This document shows positions 21,661 through 33,545 of a stretch of DNA of 64,000 nt, in pieces; position 1 is the stretch's first letter, and every line of letters begins with the position of its first letter. Origin of the DNA: Diplolepis rosae (taxonomy: Eukaryota; Arthropoda; Insecta; Hymenoptera; Diplolepididae); the NCBI GenBank assembly GCA_030998225.1, contig JAPYXD010000171.1, positions 558,001-622,000 of the forward strand. The letters run 5' to 3'. Both the position numbers and the translations under genes were made by a program. Below the pieces are notes generated by a model that was given only the letters and a program-made list of their open reading frames with translations, was not told the DNA's origin and searched no databases.

Positions 21661-22011
21661 ACTTCGTAAAGTACAGATTCGTAATGGAGAACCGTAGATC
21701 AGGGAGTTATAAGAAATATTTGCAGCCAGAGTCGGATGAACCGATTCCATTATCCTTCTGGAAAAAATATAAACATTGTGAGCAGGAGGTAAATTAGCAA
21801 CATTTTCATACTTGGTCGACCTGACCCTCTAGATATTCAGGCTGACCCTCCATTTTTCTCCGTGTGCTGATTATTTTTTTGATACGGAGAATCATCATGA
21901 CAGCTCTGATTATACGAAGGATGACGCAATTGATGACCCTGAAAGTAGTACAACTGCTATGATTTTTATTGTGTGATTTTAGGTTCCTTATGTTACTTAA
22001 GAAAAAATAAA

Positions 22012-22165
22012 ATGCAAAAGTCGAATTTTAGTTTCTTTTTATAATAATTTATAATACGCCCTTCACCATCGCTTGACATCCAACTTCATCATTCATATTG
22101 GGATATTTACAATTTTAAAAACAATCATTAAATTTAAAAAAAGACATGCAAAACTATGTACGAAA
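22012..22165 (-). repeat. Internal inverted copy of the left subterminal region
   Basis: Reverse complement of 18955-19092, including the CATAGTTTTGCATG edge derived from the subterminal repeat. It may be the relic of a second, nested end, or of an internal inverted duplication. Confidence 0.8.
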
Positions 22166-22568
22166 ACACCCGAGTCGAAATCTGTAAACAACTTTTCACG
22201 CTTTGCTGCTGAAAGTCAGGTTCAAAACAGAAGTAAACTTAATGTAATTTTTCCCCCTGAAAAACTTCTGAAACGTGGACAAATTGCCTCTTTCAGCAAA
22301 GTTAGGCTTAAACAAGGGGTTAGTTTAAAATCATTTAAAACCTACTTTACTGCTGAATCATGGCTTTTAGAAATATTTGGCTGGTATTAATAAATAAGTA
22401 AAAATATTTTCATTGTTTTTTTTGTTGTTTTTAAAATTTATTTACGTTTCGAAAAATTACAGTATTTGTATGATATTGAATAATATAGTAATAATAAAGG
22501 TAGAATTGAAATTTGTGCTGCACTCTCATCGGTATTATACGACTACTATCGTATGTCTCACCAGATAT

Positions 22569-25500
22569 TTATTCGTGTTGAAGTCGCACGTAATTGTTCC
22601 ATCCCCCTTGCAGGTGATCCTTCACCATGATGCAATTACCATCTTGGAGTTGTGGCTGTTGGAAAAAATGAGCTTCGTTGTTTCCAACTCTTGCATCAAA
22701 TTTCTTCTGTGCAAATATACCACCTATGTGAATTTTGTAGCCAATTTCCGATTCCTGCAAATTAAATGCACAATTATAGTCTAATATGCCATTATTTCCC
22801 AAAAAAATTGCAATTGAGTAATTACCTCGTATTCTTGAAGATCAAGTCTGAAATCATGTCCTTGAGAAGGTCCTAATTCGTCCCCTTGAGAACAGGGTCC
22901 TAATTGGTCTCTTTGAAAACGAGGTCCTGGTCTTTCAATCTGACTATCTTCAGTAACTGCATATTAAGACACATAAAAGATCGAAGTGAATGAAATGAAA
23001 CAGTGTTTAGGAAGTTTGCAATGAACTAAGATTTATATTTGAAAAAAAAACATCATTAAGAGATTCTAATTGACCTTCAGAGATATAATTGTATTATCAA
23101 AACATACACATATTAATGTAAAAAATGGGACTTTACAAAGTTGTAAGATTTTTATTTGATTTTCAAATTGAGCCCATACAAAGAGTAATTAAATCAATGA
23201 ATGTACTCATATTTTGAAGAATCTTGCAAGAATTCCATTTTCAAATTTGTAATTTTTTATTATTGCTAACAGTGATTTCAAATTTAAGTCGAAACAAAAT
23301 TAAATTAGAAAAATCGAAATTATTCAATTAATTGTATTAGGTAATTAATCAACTGGAATAATTAATTTTGACTAGCTTATCACCTTGTATTGTTTTTCCA
23401 TCTTCTTTGATTTGGATTGATTTACACAATTCTTTTCGAGGTTTTTTCTTAACACTGTTCATCTGCACATCACTTTTTCTTTTTAGATACTGCCTTTTGT
23501 TAGAACTCATTTTCGTGATGAATGAGATTATCTCTTCTCGTGTAACCGGAGGAAATTTTGCATTTGCCCAACCTACAAAGAAATTTCATTAATACTTTTA
23601 TCCATTTGAAACAAAAATAAAAAAAGTGTCAAAAAGAAGGTACCGAGAAGTCCATCAAAAAGTTTTAAGTCGATTGCAGGACGGTTCGTTCGTTTTCCTG
23701 TCGATGAGTATTTATGAATATTGGCGCCATAGAGGTCCAGAAGCTTTTCACGAACCAGTGGCCTCCAGTCCTTCGCATTTTGAGCAACTCTTTCTGCATA
23801 AACTTTTTTCATTTTGGTAAAAAAAAACCCACATTTTGGAAAAATTTCTTCCTGTGAATAATACAACTACCTTACAGAAATGAACATATAAATTAAGAGA
23901 TTAAACAGTCCTGTATTTACCATTTCCTCACCTGGTTTGAAATGATACTCTGGTATCTAAGAGAAAGCAAAAATATAATGTATAATGTTAGAAAATATAA
24001 AATAAAATTGTATATAAAGAACAAAATTCACCTCAATTAGTTCTTCACAATTTGGATCCATTCTCATTTGTCTTGTGTATTTTTTTTTCATGCATTTTAA
24101 AATTTGCTCTTGTACAAAAATATCCCTTGGTGTAACAAATGAAAAACAAAAAAATACTTTTTTTTATAATGATTTTAATATGTAAAGAGTTTTCAGATAG
24201 GGTTCTATTAATCCTAATCATAATTAAATCATAATATATATGATGTAGAATCAAATTTTACATTTTAATATAAAATTTTGAGAAGTGCAAATTATTTAAT
24301 TGAATATAAATGAAACGCCTATTCAGAATTAATAAAATAAATAATGCATACTATTTCCTTTAGCAGTTCCAGCTAATGATAGGATTTCTTCCTCGTCAGA
24401 GGTCTCATCATCATTAGATAGATCTATTTCACTATGTATTTGTGATTGCGTCTGATTAAAGGAACTCTCAGGTGCTTTACGATTATTTAATGTTGCATGA
24501 TCAGCACAAGAATAAGATGTTGGTCGATATTTTGCTGGTGTCTGAATGCAAGAGGATGAGTATGACGGTAATTTTGCATCTGAATCAGGATACGTTTTCG
24601 TCATAGTAGAAGCTTTCAATTGATCTGACAACGCCACAGTATACGATGGAAATGGACTTGTCACGTCTTGCAACTGTGTCCTCTGTTTGTCAGTATTGAA
24701 TTTTTAAGCAATGTTGGGTAGTATTTTTATCTGTTCATTTACTTGCTTCTTTGTTGCTTTCGTAGAAGCTTTCACGTTCTTTTTTCTTTCGTTCAACAAT
24801 TTTTGATTGTCAAGAACTTCTTTTGCGAAAATTTTTTGTTGTGACTCAACAATGCATCCATCATCAGAGACGATAATTCGTTGCAAATCGTTCTCGCAGT
24901 CTGAAAAATATGGGAAAGTTATTCTAACTGATACCTGCAAAACAGAATTTATGATATCGATTCTCTTATCTCAATAGACTAAAACAAAAATTCAGTTATT
25001 CTCGAACTATAATAAACATATTCCAATGAAATTTAAGTACTGAAAAATACTTTACTATCATTTTAAATGTATGTTAGAATAATGCGCGAAGAAAAATAAC
25101 CATACAAAAAAATATTCTCGGAAATTTGTTTTGGCATTTTTCTACTTTTGTTATATGAATTTTTCTTTAGATCGACTTGAAAAATTCCGGGGGATTTTTT
25201 TATAACGAAGTAGGACGAAAAATAAATAGATGTTTTGTTATTCTTTGTCGATTTTTATCTAAATATTATTTAAAAAACGAGTCTTAGATTTCAAAAGAAG
25301 TAAAAGAAAAATCGCAAATAAATCAAGCATTATTTTCATACGAGTAATGAACAAAGAAACGTAGCAAATAAAAGATGCACGCCGGTTTGAGGTTGCGGCA
25401 AATCAATGGAAAATTTCCAAGTGGCCTAATTACATTATTACAGTAAAATAGTATTTACGACAAAGAATGTACTTACCACCTATGGCTAACACTTTTGCTC

Positions 25501-25651
25501 TTGAGAGTATCGTCTTCTTTGTTTTAAAATTGTTCCATTTCAAGGTCGTTTCTTCTCCTACGGCAAGATGTTTTTTTGGTATCATCGTTTCTTTGATAAC
25601 ATCTTTTTGGTGGTCATCAATCCACCACACGAGAGCAAACTTTTTTCCCAT
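22569..25651 (-). CDS. BEN-domain protein encoded in the CACTA element, nine exons, 496 aa
   Basis: Predicted exons on -: 25651-25477, 24900-24743, 24682-24352, 24108-24032, 23956-23921, 23851-23644, 23572-23384, 22956-22826, 22754-22569. All have GT/AG borders and compatible phases, and the total of 1491 nt reads 496 codons and a stop without interruption. Residues 1-60 (MGKKFALVWWIDDHQKD) form a small beta-rich module like that of the second gene. About 75-110 is Lys/Glu-rich and probably helical; 112-220 is Ser/Thr/Pro-rich with an acidic SNDDETSDEEE stretch. About 275-355 is a BEN domain (WRPLVREKLLDLYG, KYSSTGKRTNRP, then EEIISFITKM). The C-terminal 60 residues (about 436-496) are Gln/Gly-rich and unassigned. 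BEN domains bind DNA and act in chromatin repression. The gene is divergent from the transposase and its frame is intact although the transposase is broken. The ATG at 25651 was chosen because it starts the open module. I infer a role in element DNA binding or silencing; that is not shown. Confidence 0.75.
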
Positions 25652-26136
25652 TTTCTAACTTCACTATCACACCGTTTATTTACTCCAATCTCAATGAATT
25701 TCGTCGTATGGTTATAAGCTATTTGCATAAGGACTTCGTTTTCCCGGCGACCAAACACGTGCATGAAAACAAACTCAGGAATGCAGTGGTGCCACTGTAT
25801 ACGAATTTGACGCTCTAACGCATGCGCATTTTTTTTTCTTCAGAATCATGTATACAGAGAAAACTTTCTTCTAATTGTACACGTTATTTAAATGCCGATA
25901 AATAATTATGAATGATTGTGGCCAACTAAATATTTTCATCTGTGAAATTATAGGTAATATATTATAGGTAAGTATATTTGTAATGATTCGATTATAAATT
26001 TCGCGCTAGCAGGAAAGACTTTTAAGTAGTATTAACCAATACAAGATCTACCCCTTGTGTCTTCTGCTCTGTGTTGATATCATTAACACTTGTTGATTAA
26101 ACGAAGGAAGAGTAATGCAAGAATATCTTGTTTAAT
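25652..26136. promoter_or_regulatory. Shared divergent promoter region between the BEN and transposase genes
   Basis: The 485 bp between the two start codons must hold both promoters if the gene models are right. The region holds AT-rich stretches (for example around 25935-25990) but I can assign no TATA box or initiator with confidence. The open frame at 25764-25582 overlaps the BEN start and appears to be chance. Confidence 0.35.
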
Positions 26137-29100
26137 ATGTCATACAAACCTCTCGAAGAAATTCAGAAGCGACAACAAAGAACACGATTGCGTGTCCTTT
26201 TGCAAAATTGCCACGATGGAAATCGGGAAGAAAACGATGGAAGTTCTTCGGATGATTCGTCGGAAGGGAGGTTAGAAACAAATATGTCTCATTATCGCGC
26301 ATTCGCACACTATTTCCTTGTACTTGAACTATATTTTTAACTATTTTTAAAAAACAAGAAATGCGAAAAAAATTCTACCAGCTAAATTAAAAAATGTAGT
26401 AAAAAAAATGATTCTGAATCGAAATATGTACTGAAAATCATGAACAAAAGAACATGTTTGAACGACTAAACAATAAATTATGTTTAAAAAACCAAAAAAA
26501 TAATCACATATATCGGATAATTGATCATTATTGCCAATTTTGCGATATAACTGAAAATCAAGGTAAACCTGGTATTCTTTTTATGTTGTAGCAAATATAA
26601 TAATTTTTTTTACAGAAATTCAATAAATGAAAACCAAGAAATTTTCCACAAAGAGCCAGTTAATAAAAATGTATTAAGTAATGAGTAAGTTGACCTGAAG
26701 TACTTAATTGTTTGAATCGTGTAGTTACTAATCATACTTTATGACGCATAAAAAAATTAATTATATTCTGCAGGAATTTAGGAAGAGGAACTTTCGAAAA
26801 TATTTTGGATAATAATGAAGACGTAGAAGAGATATTTCATACCAGTGAAAGCAATAATTCTTCAGATGAAATTGTCTCAGTTTCAGATGAGACAAACGAT
26901 AAAATAATAAGTGATAGCGAAAGTGATAACAATGACGAGAATAATGACAATAGAAACAGATTTTTTGGCAATGACAACCGAAATCGACCTTTATACCGCA
27001 ACGCCGAAATAACCGTTGGATCCAGCATGTTGCTGATTCTTGCTCTTCTTCTGCACCATAACTTGACAATGGAATGTATTTCTGACATAATCTTGGTTCT
27101 ACAGATGCATTGTTTAAGCCAGGACTCAGTCAAAAATAGTTTATATAAATTCAAAAAATTTTTCGATATTCGAGATAACGAAATCATTAAACATTATTAT
27201 TGCTCGTCTTGTACCCGATTACTAGAATCAGTCGAAGACAACTGCCCCGATTGTGTCGAACAGAAAAAATCTTTTTTTGTTCAGTTGCCACTGATTAAAC
27301 AGTTGAGAGACATGTATTTAAGGGTTGGATTTTATGAAAGTCTCCAAACACGATTTCAAAGAACTATTCAAAATGTCATATCGGATGTTTACGATGGGAT
27401 TTTATATTCAGAATGGGTAAATAATGGATTTCTTGCTGACATCCGTAATATTTCTTTTTCGTTATATACTGACGGAGTTCCTGTTTTTAAGTCCACAAAA
27501 ATTAGCATGTGGCCGGTTTATTTGACTATTAATGAAATGCCATTCAAAGATAGGAAAAAAAGAGAAAATACATTACTACTTGGTTATTGGTACGGAAATA
27601 AAAAGCCTTTAATGAACTCTTTTATACTTAAGTTTAGAGATTAATTGCAACGAATATTTGATGGCGTTGAAATGCTATTACCAGATAATACTACAATAAT
27701 AGTTAAGGGTGTGGTTTTGATGGCTGTATGTGATCTACCGGCAAAATGTGAATGCTTGAATTTTACACAGTATAACGGTTTTTATGGTTGCCCTTCGTGC
27801 TTATGTAGAGGTAATACTTTCAGATTAGAAACATGTGGTAGTAACGTTCACGTTTACCCTTATACAGATAATTGTATTCTAAGAACCTCCCAACAATCCG
27901 TCGAATTTGCTGCAACAGCTACTCCAGATAGGCCCGTGATGGGAGTGAAGGGTAGTTCTATTTTGTCCAGAATAATGCCAGATTTTGTTAAAGGCATGGG
28001 AATCGACCGTATGCACGGTGCCGACGGTGGTGTCTTGAAAAAAATGATGAAATTGCTCCTTGATGTCAAATTTCGAAGTGCCCCATTTTCTCTATATAAC
28101 GTAATTGATTTGATCGACGCCCGAATATTATCAATAAAGCCGCCTGCTTTTATTCACCGCATGCCACGCACTGTTCGTGACGTAATTAATTGGAAAACAT
28201 CAGAACTTAAATGTTTTTTATTTTACTATTCTATACCTATTTTCGAAGGAGTGATGCGTATGGATTATTATGAACATTATTTGCGTTTAGTTATAGCTCT
28301 GAAAATTTTGAGTTCGGAGGCGATAACGGAGCCAATGTTGCTAACAGCTCACGATCTATTATGCCGATTTGTTCGAGAATTTGAAATTATGTATGGAATC
28401 CAATTTTGTACTGTTAATATACATCAATTATTACATTATTCGGAATACGTTAAGAATTTAGGACCATTGTGGGCATACACATGCTATGAATATGAAAATT
28501 TAAATGGGTTGTTCTTAAAACAGATACACGGTACTCTTCGAATTGATACACAAATTGCAAGGTCACAAAATGTATTTTTTAAAAATAATTGGACATATTG
28601 AATCGGTTCAAAATGAAAAAATTAAAGAATTTTGTTTGAAAAAAACAAGTAAAAATTATAGAGCAACTGTTTCCTAATTGTTACAGTGTAGGCATATATG
28701 ATCTTCTTGATGAAGTACCGGATATAGTTAGGAATTTGTTGCTTGAAAACATTATTCGTTTGAATGCAATTTCTACATGGGTGTACTATAGATTACTGAA
28801 AAATGATAAGTTATACACATGCGAATTGTACCGTCGAACTTCGAGAAGCAATTCTTGCGTAGCATTATTCTTCGATAATGAGATAAAGAAATTAGGATTC
28901 ATTTACTGTTTCATAAAAATTTTACGTTGTGTTTGCAGACGACGACCTTGTAATTGTGCACACGAACACTATGCGATAATCCGTCAAATTGACTGTGACA
29001 GAGTTTTTGTTGCAGTTGGAAATGATCCCCGAATAACTTTTAGTACGATCGATTTTTTATATAAATGTCATCAGTCAATTGTTGTTACAGTCATTCCCGT

Positions 29101-29188
29101 AACGGCTCTAATAATAACCTGCATTTACATGAACTTTGATAATGAAGCCTATGTAGCAATTCCTATAAATAATAAGGAACGAGAGTGA
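26137..29188 (+). pseudogene. TNP2-family CACTA transposase, one nonsense codon and at least two frameshifts
   Basis: Exons 26137-26270, 26616-26684 and 26774 onward join in phase (donors GAGGTTAG and TGAGTAAG; acceptors TTACAG and CTGCAG). The start MSYKPLEEIQKRQQ was chosen because it is the first ATG in the open exon. Features in order: an acidic Ser-rich N-terminus; a Cys cluster CSSCTRLLESVEDNCPDC near 27205; the tnp2 core with YTDGVPVFKS near 27465 and LLGYWYG near 27585; NFTQYNGFYGCPSCLC near 27760; GIDRMHGADGG near 28005; and a DUF4218-like part with NIHQLLHYSEYV near 28420 and YEYENLNGLF near 28490. A single in-frame TAA (27642-27644) interrupts the core. Frame changes near 28575 and 28640 separate the C-terminal part ending at 29188. 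TNP2 transposases cut and paste CACTA elements; this copy is predicted inactive. Confidence 0.8.
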
Positions 29189-29675
29189 AATTTAATCGTT
29201 GAATTTATAAATTGTGATAATAAAATAATTACATAAATACAAGTCACATTTTCTAATATAATTACATTCCCTAATCAAATAAAAACAAGAAAAATCAAAC
29301 TACATACATAAAAAAACTCTTTTTTCATTGATAATAAATATGAATTCTATATATATATTCAATCTATATAAATTATATGATTGTGCATGTAATTTTATGT
29401 AAATGCATATAATATGTGTTATAATTTAAACAATATTTCAATTGTTTATGATTATATATATATACTTAAAATATGTTTTAATCAGTATACATTTCGAGTA
29501 ATCGCATTATAATTTATACATTCAATCTTTAGTTGTAAGATAATTTAACTTACAATTCAATCACAAATAAAAAATAAGAATAATAGCAATGTAGGAGATA
29601 AAATATTAAATACGGTCTAAAGGTTTTCAATATTCGAAGCATATAAGGTCTAAATCAGGTTCTAGCGTCGAGAAG
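29189..29675. other. AT-rich 3' flank of the transposase gene, no gene seen
   Basis: Very AT-rich, with TATATATATA runs near 29348 and 29455 and AATAAAA-type hexamers at about 29218 and 29276 that could end the transposase transcript. Confidence 0.6.
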
Positions 29676-29927
29676 TAATGAATAAGGATTAATTCAGGGT
29701 CTAAATATTTGGAGAATCATCAAAGCAGTGGTAAATGAGAAGAAGCAGGAGGTAAGCAGTACCTAAAAATGTAAAACTTGCTCGAGATCTTCGACTCATT
29801 AACGAATAAGGCTTAATTCAGGTTCTAAATACTTCGAAAAGTATCAAAGCAGTGGTAAATGAGAAGAAGCAGGAGGTAAGCAGTACCTAAAAACGTAAAA
29901 CTTGCTCGAGATTTCGACTCGGGCATA
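29676..29927 (+). repeat. Two direct repeats of about 124 bp, subterminal
   Basis: Two adjacent copies share ATCAAAGCAGTGGTAAATGA, GAAGAAGCAGGAGGTAAGCA and AAACTTGCTCGAGAT, 124 bp apart (GTAAATGAG at 29731 and 29855). They lie just inside the right subterminal array and have no match at the left end. Confidence 0.9.
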
Positions 29928-29932
29928 TAGGA

Positions 29933-30126
29933 AACTGTACAGGAAACCATGTCGGAAACTACATGGGAAACTATATAGGATCCGGGCTAAAATTACTATA
30001 CAGTTTCCCATGTTGTTTCCTATATAGTTTCCCGCATAGTTTCCCATATAGCTTCCCATGTAGTTTCCGATATAGTTTCTTACACAGTTTCCTAGGTACT
30101 TTCATACATGGGATTTTCCAATAGGG
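29933..30126 (-). repeat. Right subterminal repeat array of the CACTA element
   Basis: Inverted counterpart of 18781-18970, with the same decameric GGAAACTATAT-like units and the same central GGATCCGG...TAAAATTACTAT hinge. The outermost bases read inward CCCTATTGGAAAATCCC. Confidence 0.9.
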
Positions 30127-30495
30127 TTGAATACAGACAATTTTCTGGGTATGTTAGCAAAAGAGTTTGGCTGCCTCAGATACAGCTAAACTGTATGAGT
30201 GTTTCATAAAAACAGTTATATTTGAATGGATATTACTGCACCAGTAATATATTTTCAATACACACATCCAAACTGATATGGCTGCAACAGATGAAACATG
30301 GTTATGGTTCTTTTAGCCAAACGCTGTTTTGGAAAATCAGCTCAACTTCAAACAGACGCTTGTCTGCTAGTGATGCGTAGTAGTTTCAGAGGTTAGGGAT
30401 GAGTTAACTATTATATCAGTGGTTGATTTTAAGATATTAAAACTGTATCAAATAACTAATTTCATAGATCTATAAATCAATTATTATTAAGTGTA
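30127..30495. other. Spacer, no gene seen
   Basis: AT-rich, unique-looking sequence between the CACTA end and the CACTG element. It contains TTTTCTGGGT at 30141, which might be a degraded outer terminus. Confidence 0.6.
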
Positions 30496-31556
30496 CACTG
30501 AGAGTAATCGACTTTGGTTCCTGTGCACATAGCACATAAATTTTTTGTACAGTAGTTGCCTTGACCAAAAAAGTTGAGAGAAGCTACTACTTTTATAGTT
30601 ATCATGACAGTAATTTGGACTTTTTTGTGTATTCGGTTGTTGTGACCTAAGTTGATGATTAGAATCAGTTTTATACGTACCCCAACGGTTAGTACACATA
30701 CATTTTCTTTATATGTACTGCCAAGCTACTTTGTCTACTACAACCGCAGCGTTCGCTAGAAAAATCAAGTATAACATTCATTTTTTACAACGAGGTAAGC
30801 CTGTCGTGACAATTATTAAATCTTGTAATAGTCACACAATTTAACTTGCACTGCACTGAAGATAAGTAGTTACTTCCAAAAAGATATATTTTGTGAAAAA
30901 TATAATCAGTCCAAAAAAGTTTATGGTGATGAAAAAAGTGACAATTTTTTAACTTAATCGACGAAAGTTATCATAAATATCATTATACTGGATTATTTTT
31001 CTAGATCTTTTCGGTCAAACTTTATTTTTTGTAATCAAATTGAATTCGTATTTTGATAACTAGGAGAACCATACCTATAACCTCAAAAATAATTTTGGCT
31101 GGGTATTTACTGTCCATAGACAATTCATTACAAATTAATCTTAGAAAATGATCATAACCTAGTGATTCTGGTTTTTATGCAGAAAACTTAAAAAAATAAA
31201 GATGAATTTTCATAAAATAATGTAGATTCTATAAATAAAGCAATATGATAAGAACTGCACTTGGTCATTATAACTAAACTCTATGCGCGGTTTTACGATG
31301 GACTTTGGTTCCTATAACCGCAGCTCTTACGGTATTTCAAGTACATAAGAGCAGTTACCCCGAACACATTAATCAAGTTTGTGCCACTCGGCCTACCAGA
31401 ATCGTGGTCTCAGTAACGCTCCTTACAGTTGGAGTAAACACTTTTCCAAAGTATGACAGCCACTACCATGATTGTCATGACAACTTTAACATTTTTTGTA
31501 AAGACGATTTTAACAAAAAAAACTTTGGTTTGTGAAACCCGAAATTTCTCTCAGTG
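30496..31556 (+). mobile_element. Non-autonomous CACTG-ended DNA transposon, copy 2
   Basis: Same family and orientation as 1829-2880, with termini CACTGAGAGTAATC and ATTTCTCTCAGTG and TA on both sides. It differs from copy 1 by indels: about 130 bp near 31120-31260 that copy 1 lacks, while about 100 bp of copy 1 (2230-2400) is missing here. It encodes nothing recognisable. Confidence 0.75.
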
Positions 31557-32389
31557 TACAAGTTTGCTTTCGCCGTTTTTCGATAGATGGCTGCAGCGGT
31601 AATTGCTAGTCGAAATCGACAGATTAAAACTGTCACACAGTAAGCGGTAAAGGTGTACACCTTATATAAAATTTATAAATCTAAAAAAAATAGATTAAAT
31701 CGATGCCGGCAACACGTGTTTTGTTTGCATGATCACATACACATTTATAAAAGTTTGCTGAGCTGATAGCTAATTTAAAGACATGTGATTAGCTTCACTA
31801 GTATTTGTTATTTTCTTATTCATACTTATTAACACATAAAATAATATAACAGAAGTAAGAAGATTTTCTTTCTAATTTGCATAGAAATTCTCTAACAAAC
31901 TCGGTTAAGTAGAAACACAATACCATTTCTTTCAGTGTTCCAATCACGGAAAAAAAACTCTTAATTAGACATTAGAGTAGGAAATTGTATGATGTTTTAT
32001 CGAAAGAAGCCGCCTATTTTATAGCACAATTTCCGATGGAAAGTAAATTCCGATAAAAAATAGGAAAATGTTCTATAAGGACATTATACACAATAAGGAC
32101 AATAAGGATTTCTATAAAATGCCATAAATTATAGGAGACTTTCGCCTAAAAAAATAAGAAAATAAGATATATTTTTCTCAGTGTGTGATGAATAATGATA
32201 CAAAATAATCAGTAATGATAAAAATAATTGTTATTAACAATTGAATAAACAAATATTCAATTTTTATTATTCTTCGTTAAAAGAATATATTATGAAGAAA
32301 GCGTGACTTTTAAAGGCTCTAAAATTTTTTCAAATATCTTTGCATCATAAATATATACTAAAAACAGTAAACACGGAAAACATTTGTCG
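31557..32389. other. Spacer holding two further CACTG-type termini, no gene
   Basis: ATTTCTTTCAGTG ends at 31938 and ATATTTTTCTCAGTG ends near 32185. Both look like right-hand ends of CACTG-ended elements whose left ends I cannot place. The second is related to the terminus at about 3548 and 16980 (ATATATTTTTCTCAGTG-type) and to the AAATAAGAAAATAAG sequence before it. Confidence 0.5.
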
Positions 32390-32860
32390 CTTAAAAAGTC
32401 ATCGACTTTGTGTAATACTCGTAGATAGGCTAGAAAGTCGACTAAATATTATGAACCTCCTTATTGAAGAATATGATAAATAATCGCTGAAAATGTAAAA
32501 CGTATATTCGAAAGTTTAAGTGACAGTCGCGAATAATTTAAAACACCGTGGGTTTTATATTCTCTAAACCAGGCATCGAAAGTCTACGTGACAATCGAAG
32601 AAAATGTTGAAGAGTGTAAAAAGGAAAATATTATTTTCTGTGATATGATCCTGCACTGATAGTTAATTATTATAATTATAATCCCAACATGAACTTACTA
32701 TTACATTTAACACTGTACATTACAGAAACGCAATTTTTTATAAACTCTTCCCAGCACTGAGAATCGAACGCTCGCACGCACGCACGTATCCTAACCCAAT
32801 TCTAATCGCACGCCTTAACCCGCATAGCCGATACATGTCGTGGAGACTTGAGTAAAATAT
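32390..32860 (-). repeat. Inverted mate of the repeat at 1340-1826
   Basis: Reads as the reverse complement of the first copy, including the Ser/Leu-tRNA-like head at 32758-32830 (GAATCGAACGCTCG, the B box in reverse). It lacks the Ala-like SINE head present between LINE tail and repeat in the first copy. Confidence 0.75.
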
Positions 32861-32879
32861 TTGGATCACATTCAGAGTA

Positions 32880-33545
32880 ATATAATAATAATAATAATAA
32901 TAATTTTTTTTTTTTTAAGGAAGGGAGAAATGCTTTATGCACCGTCAAGGGGACTCCGTGTCCCCCTGGTGTGTGGGACTCTGCTGCCCGCGCAGCCCTA
33001 CCCACTAAAACTCCCTCCTTGTCTCTAAGCCGTGGGATCCCACCCCGGAACCGCCGTTAGGCATTACCACCCTGAGGTGGGGGCCATCTATTGGCATCCT
33101 CTGCCTCTCCTTCTGGCTTCTTTTCTTCTATTAGCTGGCCTCATCCGGTATGTGCTTCTTTTTCTTCCGCAGGACATCCCGGACAAAGCCAGCGACCGTC
33201 GTCCAATTTTTCCCGCCCTGGAGCAAGACGCCAATGATGTTGTCAGGCGATATCTGCCCCAGGGCAATCTCCAGATCATGGCGCTCCTGCGCCCACCTTT
33301 CACACCTGAAAAAGGTGTGGAGGCGTCGTCTTTGGAGTCCCCACAGTATAAGCACTGCGGGGCCCCCACCTTCCCCATTTTATGGAGGTACGATCGGAAG
33401 AGCCCGTGTCTCGTCAGCATTTGCGTGAGGTAGTAGTCCACCTCACCATGCCGACGATGGAACCACGGGGACAGCTCGCCAATAAGATTCGCCGTCCATC
33501 TTCCGCGCGTATCCTCCATCAAGCGTCCTTGCCAGGCGCGTAGCG
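32880..33545 (-). pseudogene. 5'-truncated R1-clade LINE, C-terminal end of ORF2 plus 3' UTR
   Basis: Minus-strand frames from 33522 to about 33060 match the C-terminal region of R1-clade (TRAS/Waldo-like) reverse-transcriptase proteins. They show LIGELSPWFHRRHGEVDYYL, a HGLFRSYLHKMGK stretch, and a zinc-finger-like CLYCGDSKDDA followed in another frame by HTFFRCERW. A frameshift therefore lies near 33320 and another near 33135. The endonuclease and polymerase core are absent. The 3' UTR is shared with 820-967 and ends in an A run and (TAA)n at 32880-32920. Such 5' truncation is usual for LINE copies. Confidence 0.75.

Larger units (their letters stand above)
18762..30126. mobile_element. CACTA/EnSpm (TNP2-type) DNA transposon, about 11.4 kb, carrying a BEN-domain gene
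   Basis: The unit is bounded by matching inverted ends: CCCTATTGAAAAATCCCATG at 18782 and, reading inward from 30126, CCCTATTGGAAAATCCCATG. Each end continues into an array of GGAAACTATAT-like repeats. Just outside the left end lies CACTGAAAG (18762), a CACTA-like terminus; the right end lacks an obvious match (TTTTCTGGGT at 30141). CTTTCAGTG at 31930-31938 is an alternative distal end. Inside lie a TNP2-like transposase on + and two genes on - with conserved splice signals. Subterminal short repeats plus TNP2 are the hallmark of the CACTA superfamily. The target duplication is unresolved. Confidence 0.8.

Noticed and set aside
22073..22784. Plus-strand frames of 105 and 123 codons
   Set aside because: The first overlaps the inverted subterminal copy and the second is antisense to the BEN gene's last exon; neither has a recognisable domain.
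26390..26560. Apparent extra exon between transposase exons 1 and 2
   Set aside because: It is in the wrong phase with both neighbours, and exon 1 joins exon 2 directly in phase.
31560..31600. TTTTTCGATAGATGGCTGCAG, reminiscent of some mariner-associated sequences
   Set aside because: Only a short match recalled from the family, with no terminus, target duplication or coding remnant.
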